Of a DNA stretch of 64,000 bases, positions 1 through 11,196 are shown piece after piece (position 1 is the first letter of the stretch; each line of letters opens with the position of its first letter). The position numbers and the translations under genes are program-made. Below the pieces are notes generated by a model. It saw only the letters and a list, made by a program, of their open reading frames with translations. It was not told the DNA's origin and made no database searches. The stretch comes from Pogostemon cablin (lineage: Eukaryota > Streptophyta > Magnoliopsida > Lamiales > Lamiaceae). The stretch lies in NCBI GenBank assembly GCA_023678885.1, contig CM042965.1:32717777-32781776 (forward strand), in the 5' to 3' direction.

Positions 1-512
1 CCAAGGAATGATAATGGATAGTGCTTATGATTAAAGAAGAGAGTAAAGGAAGCTTAAAAGTAAGTAAGTTGGAGAAAGGTATCATCTCTTAAATTACTTA
101 CACTTTATTAGTCACTATTAATCCAAAAGATAAAGACCTTTTTATCACTTACTGAAACTAGGGTGGCTTGTGAACATAGTCCATGAGCAAGCCTTTGGTG
201 TGTCAGTTTTAACCTGTTGATGGGTGATGATCAAAACCCCACTCCATAGAGTGTTGAGTGAATTTGAGATCCTATGAGAGGCTTGGATTGAAAGGGATTT
301 GATTACTCTTTTGTCATTCTTAAGATTGAATTTGTTAATCTTTAATGTTATAAGTTTGATGAGGTAGTGATACTTAATGTGAATTGTGTAATCCTTAATA
401 CTTGTGATGTGTTGTGGTTTATGTTCTTTAGATGTTTTCTAGGTGAAAATTACTCCTCTTGTTTATCATTTTTCATTGTTCGAAGACAAACAATACCTTA
501 AGTTTGGGGGGT
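1..512 (+). mobile_element. 3' internal noncoding end of an Athila-like LTR retrotransposon, with polypurine tract
   Basis: There is no coding frame here. The stretch ends in an A/G-rich tract with a G run (500-512), directly followed by an LTR that starts TGATCG at 513. The same AAGTTTGGGG motif precedes the 3' LTR of the complete element at 13,104. I infer that this is the 3' end of an element whose body lies left of the window. Confidence 0.6.
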
Positions 513-776
513 TGATCGTTGTCATTTTCACCTAGATTTTAGTTTTGTTATTTGTGTATTTTTGGATGTTTTTATCCGTATTTGTGTTACTTTTGGTGGA
601 GTTATTGTTATTTTGAGGAATGTGGTATGATTTCATAGAATTATGTAAATGAGCTTAAATATGTGTAAAACGGGTCAAGAAATGGATAAAAACAGAGTCG
701 AGAGCGAAATAGAGTCGGAAGGACACAGCCTGCTTGTAGACGGGCCATGTGCGGAACACGGCCCTGTAACAAGTAT
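513..776 (+). mobile_element. 5' part of an Athila-like LTR (truncated)
   Basis: It starts TGATCGTTGTCATTTTCACC and matches 1,440-1,703 closely, so both are copies of one LTR family. The copy breaks off near 776, where unrelated sequence begins. A 28-base stretch at 807-834 is repeated at 848-875 and straddles the start of the next LTR. The few bases of word array that remain use an ACACGGCC-type word. Confidence 0.65.
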
Positions 777-859
777 AAGTTCTCATCACACAAGTGATTA
801 TCATCATTCTATATACATGATGAGCGTTTTCTAAAATTTATTATTTCATTCTATATACA

Positions 860-3800
860 TGATGAGCGTTTTCTCAACACAAAAAATTAATCCTCAAGTA
901 TAAGGATATCAATTGTAGTTTCTATAGGTGATCAAGTGATTATCGTACCCAAAGAATGGATTATTATTAATTCAGTTATATTCTAATGAATTGAGATTAT
1001 GTTGGCAATTTATTTGTGGTGATTAAATAACTAAATAACAAGTAATTAAAATAGCAAATAAAGTAAACAAGCAATAGAGATAATACGACTGTGATCAAGT
1101 GAGGAATTAGGTAGTTCTTCGGGTCATCCATCTTTACTTATTAGTCTCTCTTCCATGCGTTGATGTCCGACTCTACCTTGTGGTTTGTGGACACATCACT
1201 AAACCATGCAAGTTCACTCTATAGACACAAGTATACATGCGTATGGCACGTGTGAATATCCTCGAAGCAAGAGATATAATTCATCCCCCTTTCTAGGTAC
1301 TATCAGTATTAATTATTTCCCGTGCACTTAGTACTCTAACCCAATATGATCTCCCTTTATAGGTACTATGAAGTTATACTCGTTATCCTACTTATTAACC
1401 CGAATATTATTCAATTAACAAGTATTTACATAAGATAGTTGATCGTTGTCATTTTCACCTAAATTTTAGTGTTGTTATTTATGTATTTTTTGATGTTTTT
1501 ATCTGTATTTGTGTTACTTTTGGTGGAGTTATTGTTTTTTTTGAGGAATGTGGTATGATTTCATAGAATTGTGTAAATGAGCTTAAATATATGTAAAACA
1601 GTTCAAGAAATGGACAAAAATGGAGTCAGGAGCGAAACAGAGTCGGAAGGACACAGTCTGCTTGTACACTGGCCGTATGCGGAACACGGCCCTGTAACAA
1701 GTGATCGTGTATTGTCATCAGAAATCACTGCTCGCTCAGGAGTATGGTCGTGCGTTGGTGCACGGACCGTGCGTTGCTGCACGCCCCGTGTGCAGAGCAC
1801 GGTCCTGTAAGAAGAAATCGTGTACTTACATAAAAAAACGCTGCACAACCACGACCAAGGCCGTGTACTGCAGCTCGAGCAGTGTCCGAAAGCAGGCACA
1901 ATACGCCGAAGTAGGTGTGCCCTACACGGGCCGTGTGCTGCTACACGGGCTGTGTAGGTAAAAAACCTGTGCAGTTTTTAGAATATTCTGTAAGCTTCTA
2001 GAAGGTGCATAAGTGATATAAAAGGATGACTTGTGCGAATTTTTGAGGAGAGATCAGATTCATAGCAGGTACACACACTCCACACCATATTTCCTCACAC
2101 ACTAGATCCATAATCCATCTCTACCATCTAGATCCATTCAATTTCCAGTTGATCTTCACTTTCACTCCATAAATCCATCATTCCACCCATCCTTCCACCA
2201 TTTGAGAAGATTGAAGCATCAAGGAGTGAAGAATTTATACATTGAAGAGGAGGAGAGTTCTTTCCATACAAGGGAAGCCAATTTACTTTCCAATTGTTGA
2301 ATTTCTTCTTATTATGGCTCAAATAGAGCAAAGCTTGATTTGTATTGAATTAATCACCATGTTTAGTGGCTAGTCCTATAGTAGGGCTAATCATATGAAT
2401 GATTGAGGTGAAGAGTTAGATATGTAAAACTTGAGTAATGATTTGAATTGATTTGTGGATTTTCTTTTATGATATATCAATCATGTTTCATTTTAATGTT
2501 TGTTTGATTAAATCTTCTATTCATAGTATTAGGATGACCATTCCAATGTTGTGAGTAGATGTTTAATTGAATCATATATTGAATTGTGCATGTATGTTAG
2601 TATAAGGGGAGGTAAGTCATACCCTCCTTAGGCTTAGAATATTTATAGAGGGACACTTAAGAAATTGAGTGAAAAGAACCAACTTATGATCATAGTACCT
2701 TAAGGGAATTGAGATTAAGACCAATTTTAGGAGATTTAGGCTTGTAAAAGAGTCGAGAACCTAGTTGCCTTGGCCATAGGGATTAGGGGTAAAATTGTGA
2801 TTGCTTTTAATCCACAAGTTAACGAAAATTACCATCAAGAGTTTTGCATATTTAGCTCAAGTCTTAACCATGACTATGATTAGTCTTGCTCTCTTCTCAA
2901 GTGAAATCTACATCCATTCCATTCATCATTTGCTTGTTATTTGATCATTTACTTTGTTAGTCTTAATTCTAATTAATTGAGTAGAATCGTAAGTAATAGT
3001 CTTAAATACAACATCTTCAATCTATCGTCCTTACAAAGTACAAATCAATGGAAAATCCGGATACAAACCTAAGTTTCATAAACCACAAGTAGTGTTGCAC
3101 GAAGTTTATACATGAAAGAAGAATTAACTCATAAAACCTTCATAACCCTAGAACTACTGAAGCGGTTCTATCCCATGATTGATCGAAGAACAATCATGGT
3201 GGTTGGTAGGATCTTACCCATAGTCTTGAAAATTACAAGATAAATTAAGTAGCAAAGCAAACCCTAAATATGGGTGCCGTCGTGACTCTCTCTGTCTTGA
3301 ACTTCACTTGATTCTCACTTGGTTCGATAGACGAACCTCTCCACAGCTCCTTCGGATGGTGGTAGGGTTTCGGTGGTGATGAATAGATGATGAAATGGTG
3401 TCCTATTTTCTCCTGCGAAAGCTCTTTTTTTATACTCGTGGAACCTCTTTACGGGCCTTGGATGAGCTTTTACTTGAGGCATACGTCAAATTTATTAAAA
3501 AAATCCAGAATTATTAAAAATATCATCAGCGAAAATTTGTTCAACCAAGCCTCGATTAGTCGAGCAAGGCCTCCTGGTCGAGCAACGATCGAGCAAGCTT
3601 TCTGTAAGTTTTTGCACATTTCGTTCAACCAAGCCTCATCTGTTCGACCAAGATGATGCTGGTCAAACAACATCCCCTGGTCGAGCAAGCTCTCTGTACG
3701 TTTCTGCATATCTTACTCGAGTTGACCACCTTGTTCGACTAAAGTGATGATGGTCGAACAAGGTCCTGAGGTCGAACAACCTTCGAAAATTGCGTCAAAA

Positions 3801-3968
3801 TCGTGTCTTCCAATTCTTATCCCTTACGATCTGTTTTCATGTACAAACATGCTCAAAAAGCCCTAGTATTCTCTGATTCGTGGCTTTTCCATAAATATTA
3901 TGATTTGTCTTAATAAAAGACTCAATCGTACTCAATTTCCAAAAATACGTGAATTTACACTCTCATCA
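860..3968 (-). mobile_element. Solo LTR (Athila-like), interrupted by another LTR, TSD ATACA
   Basis: Read on the minus strand, this LTR begins TGATGAGAGTG at 3,968 and its other terminus lies at 860. ATACA occurs immediately outside both ends (855-859 and 3,969-3,973), a clean 5 bp target duplication. The two outer pieces, 860-1,439 and roughly 3,060-3,968, resemble the two ends of the minus-strand LTR at 30,894-32,561. The middle is a plus-oriented LTR of another family. The piece at 3,545-3,780 carries repeated GGTCGAGC/TTCGACC words. Confidence 0.75.
1440..3000 (+). mobile_element. Athila-like LTR nested in the solo LTR
   Basis: It starts TGATCGTTGTC like the copy at 513 and is related along its length to the LTR at 61,903-63,789, including the stretch at 2,430-2,560. 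At 1,669-1,960 it holds an array of ACACGGGCCGTGT-like palindromic words. The right boundary is unclear, between about 2,995 and 3,060. ATAGT precedes the element and occurs again near 2,996, a possible TSD. Confidence 0.6.
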
Positions 3969-4176
3969 ATACATAATAAAATAAAATTTTTAATAGTTGA
4001 TATATTCAATTCAAACTACCCATATTAATTATAAAAAAAAAAGAATCTACATGTATATGAACTTTTATTAAAAATTTAATAGTATACTTCAAAAGTGAAA
4101 TGATATCCAATTAATTAATTAAATCAAAATTTGAAAAATCTCTCTATACACCATGTTGAGTTTTTTTTGTTAATTT

Positions 4177-4500
4177 TCATTCATCGTCAGGACAAAGTGT
4201 CTTTAACCCTCTCTTGTTTTTCACTCTGGAAACTGCTACGAACAGTTGTCCATGTTTGAAAACATGTCTTGTCAATTATACACAACACATGATAGAGATT
4301 GTCCTTGACTTCTATTAATAGTCATATCATAACAAACCTTAATAGAGAATCATTTTCTCTGAAATTTTAATGGAACAGATTCATCAAACGGACTGAATAT
4401 CATTCTAGGTATGAATTCTAAATCTCCAACAATTTTTCACGACAACATTTTTGCTCTTAATAACATGATTTTCCAATCTTGTATGCATTAGAAAAATGTA
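4177..4500 (-). pseudogene. Helitron/PIF1-type helicase C-terminal relic
   Basis: Read on the minus strand, this segment encodes pieces of the C-terminal end of the PIF1-like helicase typical of plant Helitrons. A motif close to INRSQGQSLS near 4,290-4,325 corresponds to helicase motif V. GQLFVAVSRVKNKRGLK at about 4,200-4,250 corresponds to motif VI, followed by a stop at 4,177-4,179. An upstream PRMIFSPFDES stretch matches the usual linker. The pieces lie in different frames with internal stops, so this is a dead fragment. In Helitrons this domain unwinds DNA for rolling-circle transposition. No Helitron termini were identified, so the element's limits are unknown. Confidence 0.75.
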
Positions 4501-5688
4501 AATTTTAATGATTATTATAAAATATCGTACTCTTCATCTTCAAGTTCAATAGAAATCCACTTGCCACCTTACACTTTGCAAGATCTAAATTGAAAAATGT
4601 TGTTTGCTTTAATATAGAAAAAAATTAGACTAATATTAATTTTTTACAGGCCATATATTGTTATTTTCTTTAATTAAATTTCAGCTCAACCCACTTTAAA
4701 ATAAATGTGCTAAATAAGTTTCGAACCTTCAACCTCTTCAAAATTGTTTAAACAATCACACAAAGCCACCTCAATAAATAATAAATTCATCATAATCTGA
4801 CACCTCACACTTCAAAATTCTAACTAAGGAAATATATTTTGTTTTAATATATAAGAAGATGGTATGTATAGTATTACAATTAAAGAGGGTAAACTTGGGT
4901 TTTTAAGGGTGTGTATATAATAAAATTAAGATTAAAAAAATGAATTAAAGAGGGGTGTGTATTTAATAAGAGGTGTGTATGCATTCAATTAAAAAATGTG
5001 TCACACACCCACTAATAGAACTACTCACTACATATTAAATAATAATATTTCTTAATTTATGTGCAAAAAGTAAATACATCCCTTTGAAACAGACGAAATG
5101 AGTATAAAATATCACAAATTATTTTCACTTTATTTTATCAAAATAACAATATTTTATACTTTATTCAAAAATACTTAATACAGTATCTTCTATGATTTTA
5201 GTTTTTCTCAGTACTAAAATGAAATTTTTCTTTAACTTCATATTGGTAATACGTCATATTCCTGAAATTGAAGGGGCCCAAATATTTATTGGCTCCGATT
5301 GAATGTAAGCATTGATAATTCTTTCACTCGTTCATTCCTAGATTTTTATTTTTCCTTTCGAATTCGGTGTTAATTAATTATATGTATTTATCAAATTACT
5401 ATTTTTACATTATTTATATCATCATTCGTATAAGTGATTAAAATAAAAGGAATGAAGTCTGTAGCCCAATTTGAATTTTAAAAATTAATTAAAATAATCA
5501 AATCTACCCAATTTTGATATAAATATACCATAATACCCCTCTGAAAATGTTAACTGTATTTTAGAAAAAAAAGACGTGATTTTTGTTCTACTCGGTCTTA
5601 AGAAATGGCTGAGTAGATTTTACGCAAAAACAAAAAAGAAATGACCGAGTAGAGAAGATCATATTCTCAAAGTTAGAATAGATAGAAC
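4501..5688. other. AT-rich intergenic stretch, no gene seen
   Basis: I see no open frame of note and no RNA gene. Around 5,090-5,230 there are weak resemblances to the decayed MITEs elsewhere in the window (a run of CACTTTATTTTATC and ATTTTATAC type), too degenerate to delimit. Confidence 0.4.
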
Positions 5689-6125
5689 AGTTTAAGATTG
5701 AAAGAATGAGGGATATCTAACTATTGAAAGACCGAATATGTGTATTGAAAGCCCGAATGATATCTAAGAATTGAAAGAACAAGTGACATAGGTACTGAAA
5801 TATCGAGTGATATCGAAGAATTAAAAGACTGAGTGATACAGGTGTTGAAAGATCAAGTGATATTTAAGAATTGAAAGACAGAGTAATACATGTGTTGAAA
5901 GACTGAGTGATATCTAAGAATTAAAAAATCGAGTGATATAAATATTAAAAAATCAAGTGATATCCAATAATTAAAAGAACGAGTGATAAAGATGTTGAAA
6001 GATCGAGTAATATTTAAGAATTGAAAGTCCATGAGTGTTGAAATATTGAGTGATATCTATATTTGAAAAATCGAATGACATAATTGTTGAAAAATCAAGT
6101 GATATCCAATAATTGAAAGACAGAA
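5689..6125. repeat. Degenerate minisatellite, unit about 20/40 bp
   Basis: The motif ATTGAAAGACTGAGTGATA recurs with variations about twenty times, usually alternating between two spacers (TCTAAGA and CAGGTGT types), giving a dimeric unit of about 40 bp. No unit is perfect, so the array looks old. Confidence 0.75.
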
Positions 6126-6347
6126 TCACGCTTCTTCACCTTAAATTAAGGGCATAAGAGTCTTTTAATTTAAAATTGACAATTTTGTTTTTTTTTTTGT
6201 TTTACTGTACCGATCAATTTTAAATGTCATTTTTTTTGCGGTGGGCACCGTAGTGTAGACTGGGGCCCTTAAAATAATTCAATATTGACGATAAGGGGTC
6301 TTCAAGATTCCATAATCTAAGTCGTCATTTGAATTGTCAAGAAATAC

Positions 6348-6642
6348 TACTCCCTCCGTCCCACGTATTTTTACCCACTTTTCATTTTGGGGTGTCCCAC
6401 GTATTTTTACTCATTCCATTTTTGGCAAAAATACATAATATTTTATTACCTACTTTTTACAATCCCAACAACTTTAATTATTTTTTTACACTTTATTCAT
6501 CATTCCCAATAACTTTATTCACTTTTTCTTTTTAAATTACTAATTTATCCCTACTTTCTCTTACATTATATATTAAAAAAATAAAATGTCTTAATCTCCG
6601 TGCCCGTACAAATGGGTAAAAATACCCGGGACGGAGGGAGTA
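6348..6642. mobile_element. Stowaway-like MITE, intact copy (295 bp)
   Basis: Terminal inverted repeats begin TACTCCCTCCGTCCC and end GGGACGGAGGGAGTA, with TA at the outer edges as expected of Tc1/mariner-derived Stowaway MITEs. It has no coding capacity. This copy serves as the undisturbed reference for the split copies at 8,498-15,215, 42,466-43,003 and 46,800-48,013. Confidence 0.85.
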
Positions 6643-6785
6643 TTATAAATTGTAATAATTAAAGATTGGTAATCCATAAGCGGGCCACTCAGCAATATTC
6701 GAGAATTGGGCAACGAGGAGTACCCTCAACTGGGCCCCACGGTAGCCTCATAAAGATAAGAAGATAGTATCCTATGTTATTAATA

Positions 6786-7110
6786 TACTCCCTCCGTCCC
6801 CCAAAGTATTTCACACTTTCCTTTTTCATTCGTCCCTCAAAGTATTTCACACTTTACTTTTACTAAATTTGGTAAAAAATACATTATACTAATACTCACT
6901 TTTTACACATGTCCCAATATAATACTTACTTTTTCACATTTCCCAAAAACTTTACACACTTTTTTCACATCTCTCAATAACTTTACACACATTTTTCATT
7001 AAATCAACTAAAATATATATTCTCTTTCTTAATTTATACATAAAAATACAAAATTTTCTTAAACTCCGCGCACACCAATACGCGAAATACTTCCCGGGAC
7101 CGAGGGAGTA
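6786..7110. mobile_element. Stowaway-like MITE, second subfamily
   Basis: It starts TACTCCCTCCGTCCC and ends GGGACCGAGGGAGTA. The inside differs from the 6,348 copy and holds repeated TTTCACACTTT and CTTTACACAC stretches. Confidence 0.8.
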
Positions 7111-7382
7111 TAGTTTATTAGTGGGAGCGTGAGCTTAAAATTTTAATTGTATTAATGGGATGTGTGAGTCTTTTGTATATAAAAAAAGAAATAAAACTCT
7201 TTGAGTGGATAAATAGAATGAAAAAAAAATCCTATTTAAAGAGACGTTGGAAGAATTTTTTATTTTTTTTATGTTTTAATGGAATGAGCTAAGTCGCCAC
7301 TACAAGTGGTCGCTGATGTGCCACACCATCATGTACTTCCCTATACTGTTTCTTATACAGCACCCATCAAAATCCAACTATC

Positions 7383-7624
7383 TACTCCCATAAAAACTTT
7401 TACTTTTTGAGCATTTCATAAAAAAATTTATATTTTTTTTATATGGTAAATGAGATCCACATAAATTACTTAAATATTTTCATAGATTACAATACTATAA
7501 TAATGCAATTATTCATTATATATTAAAATATTATTTATTCAACTCCAATACATATTAAAATATTATATTCCTTAATTCATGTGAAAAAAACAAACATAAA
7601 TTTTTTTATGGGATGGAGGAAGTA
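7383..7624. mobile_element. Degenerate Stowaway-like MITE
   Basis: Ends are TACTCCCATAAAAAC and ATGGGATGGAGGAAGTA, with the family's typical internal CCACATAAATTA and ATTCCTTAATTCATGTG stretches. Confidence 0.55.
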
Positions 7625-7959
7625 TATATTTTCCTCAAGCTTATTTTACATCCTTATATGATTTTTAATTTTTATTTATTAATTTTTTGTATTTTTAAAC
7701 ATATTAATCTCTTTATCTTACAATAAACTTTATCTCTTTGTTTTGGTTCATCTCATAATAAATTTAATAATTTTGTTTTCTACCGTCCTATAATAAATTT
7801 TATCAATAAAAAAAGATTGTATACTTTATATTGATCTCATAATCTTAAAATACATCTTAATTTCAAAATTAACATCACCACCTTATCATGTATAACAAAT
7901 TTTATAATATATTAATTTCTTAAAAAGATTACATTAAGGTTTAAAATTCAATATAATTT

Positions 7960-8205
7960 CTCGTCTCACTTTAATGATTATATATTTTTAATTTAGGCGT
8001 CTAATTATAATGGTTACATTTTCTTTTTTTGGTATATATGGCCCCACATAAATTAATCAAAATATCTTTATAGAACTCACCTACAATACTAATACAAGTA
8101 CATACTATATATTAAAATATTATTTCTCCCACTTTAATATATATTAAAATGCTATATTCCTGTGTAAAAAGCAAACGTAATAGAACTGACAAAATGAGTA
8201 CTACT
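7960..8205. mobile_element. Decayed MITE fragment
   Basis: Internal motifs (GGCCCCACATAAATTA, ATATTAAAATGCTATATTCC, AAAAAGCAAACGTA) match the better-preserved MITE at 43,018-43,276. The termini are too mutated to place exactly. Confidence 0.45.
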
Positions 8206-8545
8206 TTTTAAACATTTCATAAATGTTGTGTCTATACTAATAATTGTAGAATACTCATGAGAGGAATAATTTGCGGCATCAATACTCTTATAATTTACTT
8301 TAAAGTTAACTATTTAAATTTATAATTTATTTTATATATTTAAAAACATTCAATGCACAAAGAGGAAATCCTTAATTTCTTTGGAGAGAAAAAAAAAATC
8401 TATATATATATAGAACTGAGGAATTGCATTATTTTTTTACCTTAAATATTTATTGAATTTCTTATAAGTTCTTTAATTTTTTTGGGGACGTTTAATATAC
8501 TCTCTCCGTCCCACATATTTTTACTCACTTTCCGTTTTTGGGTGT

Positions 8546-10404
8546 TGATGAGAGTGAAAATAAGCGTGTTTTAATATCCAATTTAACATTTTTTTGATTG
8601 ATATTGTAGTCTTATATGAGCACAAATGTCTTATATTCATTATATGTGAGAAAAAGGTGCACTTGAGGTGTTTTGTTGTGTTTTAGGTGGAAAAAGGATC
8701 AAAAGAGCCAAGTTTGAGAAAAGGTGCAATTTGTGCAAGAATGCTGATAAACGCACATCCAACTTGTGTAATTATTCTGTATTGATGTGGAGCTCTGAAC
8801 GGGAAGTGTGATACATGGTTGGAAAGCCACTGAAGAGAGGGTTGTTTTGGCGTAAAGAACATCCCATTCGGAGTCCGAACGAGGAAGTTATGAGCAAAGT
8901 GGTGACGCCGCGCGAGCTGTGCCGAATAGAATTGTAGTGCTACATTCCATGGCCTGTTACATATTCAACTCTTGGAGTTTTTGTTATTTCTTTATATGGA
9001 TAGAAAGCCAAGGAAGAGAGGATCGCGTGAGTGCAAAAATCACTCAATTCGGAGGTCGGATGTGAAAGTTATACGCGAAACGGAGAGACTGCGCAAATCC
9101 AGTAGCAGGGTTCGACCTGTGGTTCGACCTGGGGCCAGTGGTTCGACCTGTTTGACGAGGTCGAACCTACGTGCGGGAACTTACGTATTTTCGAGGCCAA
9201 AACACGTGGGATCACTTGAAAAGCCCATTCCAAGCCCTAGAGATGTGATTACAAGTATAAAAGGAGGCTCATGCAGTCAAGAAAAACGTCACCAATCACC
9301 GAGGAGAGGCCACAACCATACAACACCCCACAAGGGGGGATCACCCCCCATCCATCATCCACTTCCTTTCCTTCATCCATCCATCACTTTGAAGATTCGT
9401 TTGTGGAATCAAGAGGAGAACCAAGAGGAGGATTCAAGATGGAGAAGGCCATGAAGACGCCATATCAAGGGTTTATTCGTTTCCTAATTTATCTTGTATT
9501 TTCCGGACATCCGGGTAAGATCTATCCAACACCCATGATTGTTCTTCGAAACATCATGGGCTAGAGCCTTTTTGGTAGATTTAGGAGTTTGAAGGTTTTA
9601 TCTAGTTAATTGAACTTCCATGTATACACTCCGTACAACACTACTTATGGTTTATTTTATATATGATTGTACTTTCTTAATCAATATTCACGCTCGTTTT
9701 GTGCATTTTCAATTGGTATATAGAGTCTGAATATATATCTTGGTTGTAGATTGAGTGTGTTCACCGCTGAACATGATTCCATGTTATGATTCTAAGTGAG
9801 GGGACTCCGAAGCTTCATTAGAACTATCATATATGAATACTTATTAATTGAATTGAATTCGGATTATTAAGTAGGATAAAGAGGATAACTTTATAGTACC
9901 TATAAAGGGAGATCATATCGGGTTAGAGTACCAATCCTATGGGGAAATAATTGATACTGATAGTACCTAGAAAGGGGGGTGAAATTATATCTCTTGCTCC
10001 GAGGTTATTCACACGTGTTACACGCATGTTTACTTGTGTCTATAGAGTAGATATGCATGGTTTAGTGATGCGTCCATATTCCACAAGGCAGAGTCGGACA
10101 TTGACACATGGAAGAGAAGTTAAGTAGTGAAACTGGATTATCCTAGAGCTACCTATTCTCCTACTTGATCCACTTTCGTATTCTTCAAAGTGATATTTAT
10201 TTTATTTGTTATTTAATTACTTGTTTATTAGTTTAATAATTCTAAACATCAAACTCTTATTGCTTTGTCTTAATTAATTTAGATAATAATTAAATTTATA
10301 ATACGCCGTCCCTTGGGTTCGATATTCACTTGGTCACCTTTCGAGACTACAATTGATATCCTTCATACTTGGGGATTAATTGTGTGTTGAGAAAACCCCC
10401 ATCA
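8546..10404 (+). repeat. 5' LTR of the non-autonomous element
   Basis: It is 1,859 bp long. A TATA box (TATAAAAGG) lies at 9,256-9,264. Word array at 9,108-9,165: three GGTTCGACC words followed by GGTCGAACC. Two related modules precede the TATA box (8,819-8,930 and 8,990-9,105), each with a core like CGGAGGTCGGATG and GTTATGAGCAAA. The open frames in this LTR are repeated unchanged in the other LTR and are not genes. Confidence 0.9.
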
Positions 10405-10410
10405 AGTTCT

Positions 10411-10429
10411 TGGCGCCGTTGCCTGGGAC
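10411..10429 (+). other. Primer-binding site, tRNA-Asp
   Basis: TGGCGCCGTTGCCTGGGAC lies 6 nt after the 5' LTR and is complementary to the 3' end of plant tRNA-Asp(GTC) with one mismatch. This is the primer site known for Athila-type elements. Confidence 0.85.
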
Positions 10430-10591
10430 GGCTATTATTATTAGTTTGTTATTTCTAGTTTGATTAACATTTTTTTTTCTTTTCTTTTATTTGTGATTAT
10501 TTATTTCTATCTAACCTTGAATTTTTCCGAGTTACTTGTGTGCTTGAAAAAGGAGGGGAAGGAAAGGAACGAATAACACATTGATCTAAAC

Positions 10592-11196
10592 ATGGCCAGA
10601 GCAAGGCAGAATCCGGATAATGTTATCATTCGTGAAATTTTCACGAACTTTGGGAATGTCAACATGGGGTTGATAGGAGCAAGGGGGAAGTTGATTATTT
10701 TGTGATAAATCCCGCTCTTATTAACATGGTGGAAAAGAATCCCTTTTCTGGAGTGGATAAGTTAGTTTTTTCCGTGGATTTTCTTGTACTTGACATGAAA
10801 GATGATAAGGGTGACATTCCCCTTATTTTGGGATGACCGTTTCTTGCCACAGCTGGAGCTATGATAGATGTTAAGGAAGGACAGCTTAGACTGCGAATGG
10901 ATAATAGAGATGTGGTTTTCTCTCTTGATCATGCAATGAAGATGCCCATGGAGACTCAATCGTGCAAGAGCATTGATATGGTTTCTAACTTGTTTAATCT
11001 TGATTTTTCTAAGACAGGTGATTCTGAATTTAAGTGGAAGATTGACAAGGGGGTGTCTAGACAGCCATGGGAGGAAGGAAATTTCAATGATCATATTTTT
11101 GTGACCAAGAAAGGTGAGGTGTTGAGTGTAGACAAGAAGAGGGAAAGAAAATACTTGAAGGTGAGGATGCGACAAGACCGTCCCGTGATCCTGTAG
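10592..11196 (+). pseudogene. Fused gag start / protease scrap of a non-autonomous element
   Basis: The frame opens at 10,592 with about 35 residues of a gag N-terminus (MARARQNPDN...), followed after a deletion by a piece like the middle of gag (NPALINMVEKNPFSG). Next comes the end of the aspartic protease region (VPLILG-like IPLILG, then FLATAGAMIDV) with an in-frame stop. The tail, 10,861-11,196, is open for 111 residues and begins as the protease-RT linker does in the element at 25.5-26.3 kb. The active-site loop of the protease, all of RT and all of integrase are missing. No catalytic function is possible. The gag start and leader may be kept because they include packaging signals, but that is inference. 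Confidence 0.75.

Noticed and set aside
8972..9564. Open frames of 160 and 97 codons, repeated at 13,554-14,122
   Set aside because: They lie inside the two LTRs of one element and are identical there because the LTRs are; no protein family is recognised.
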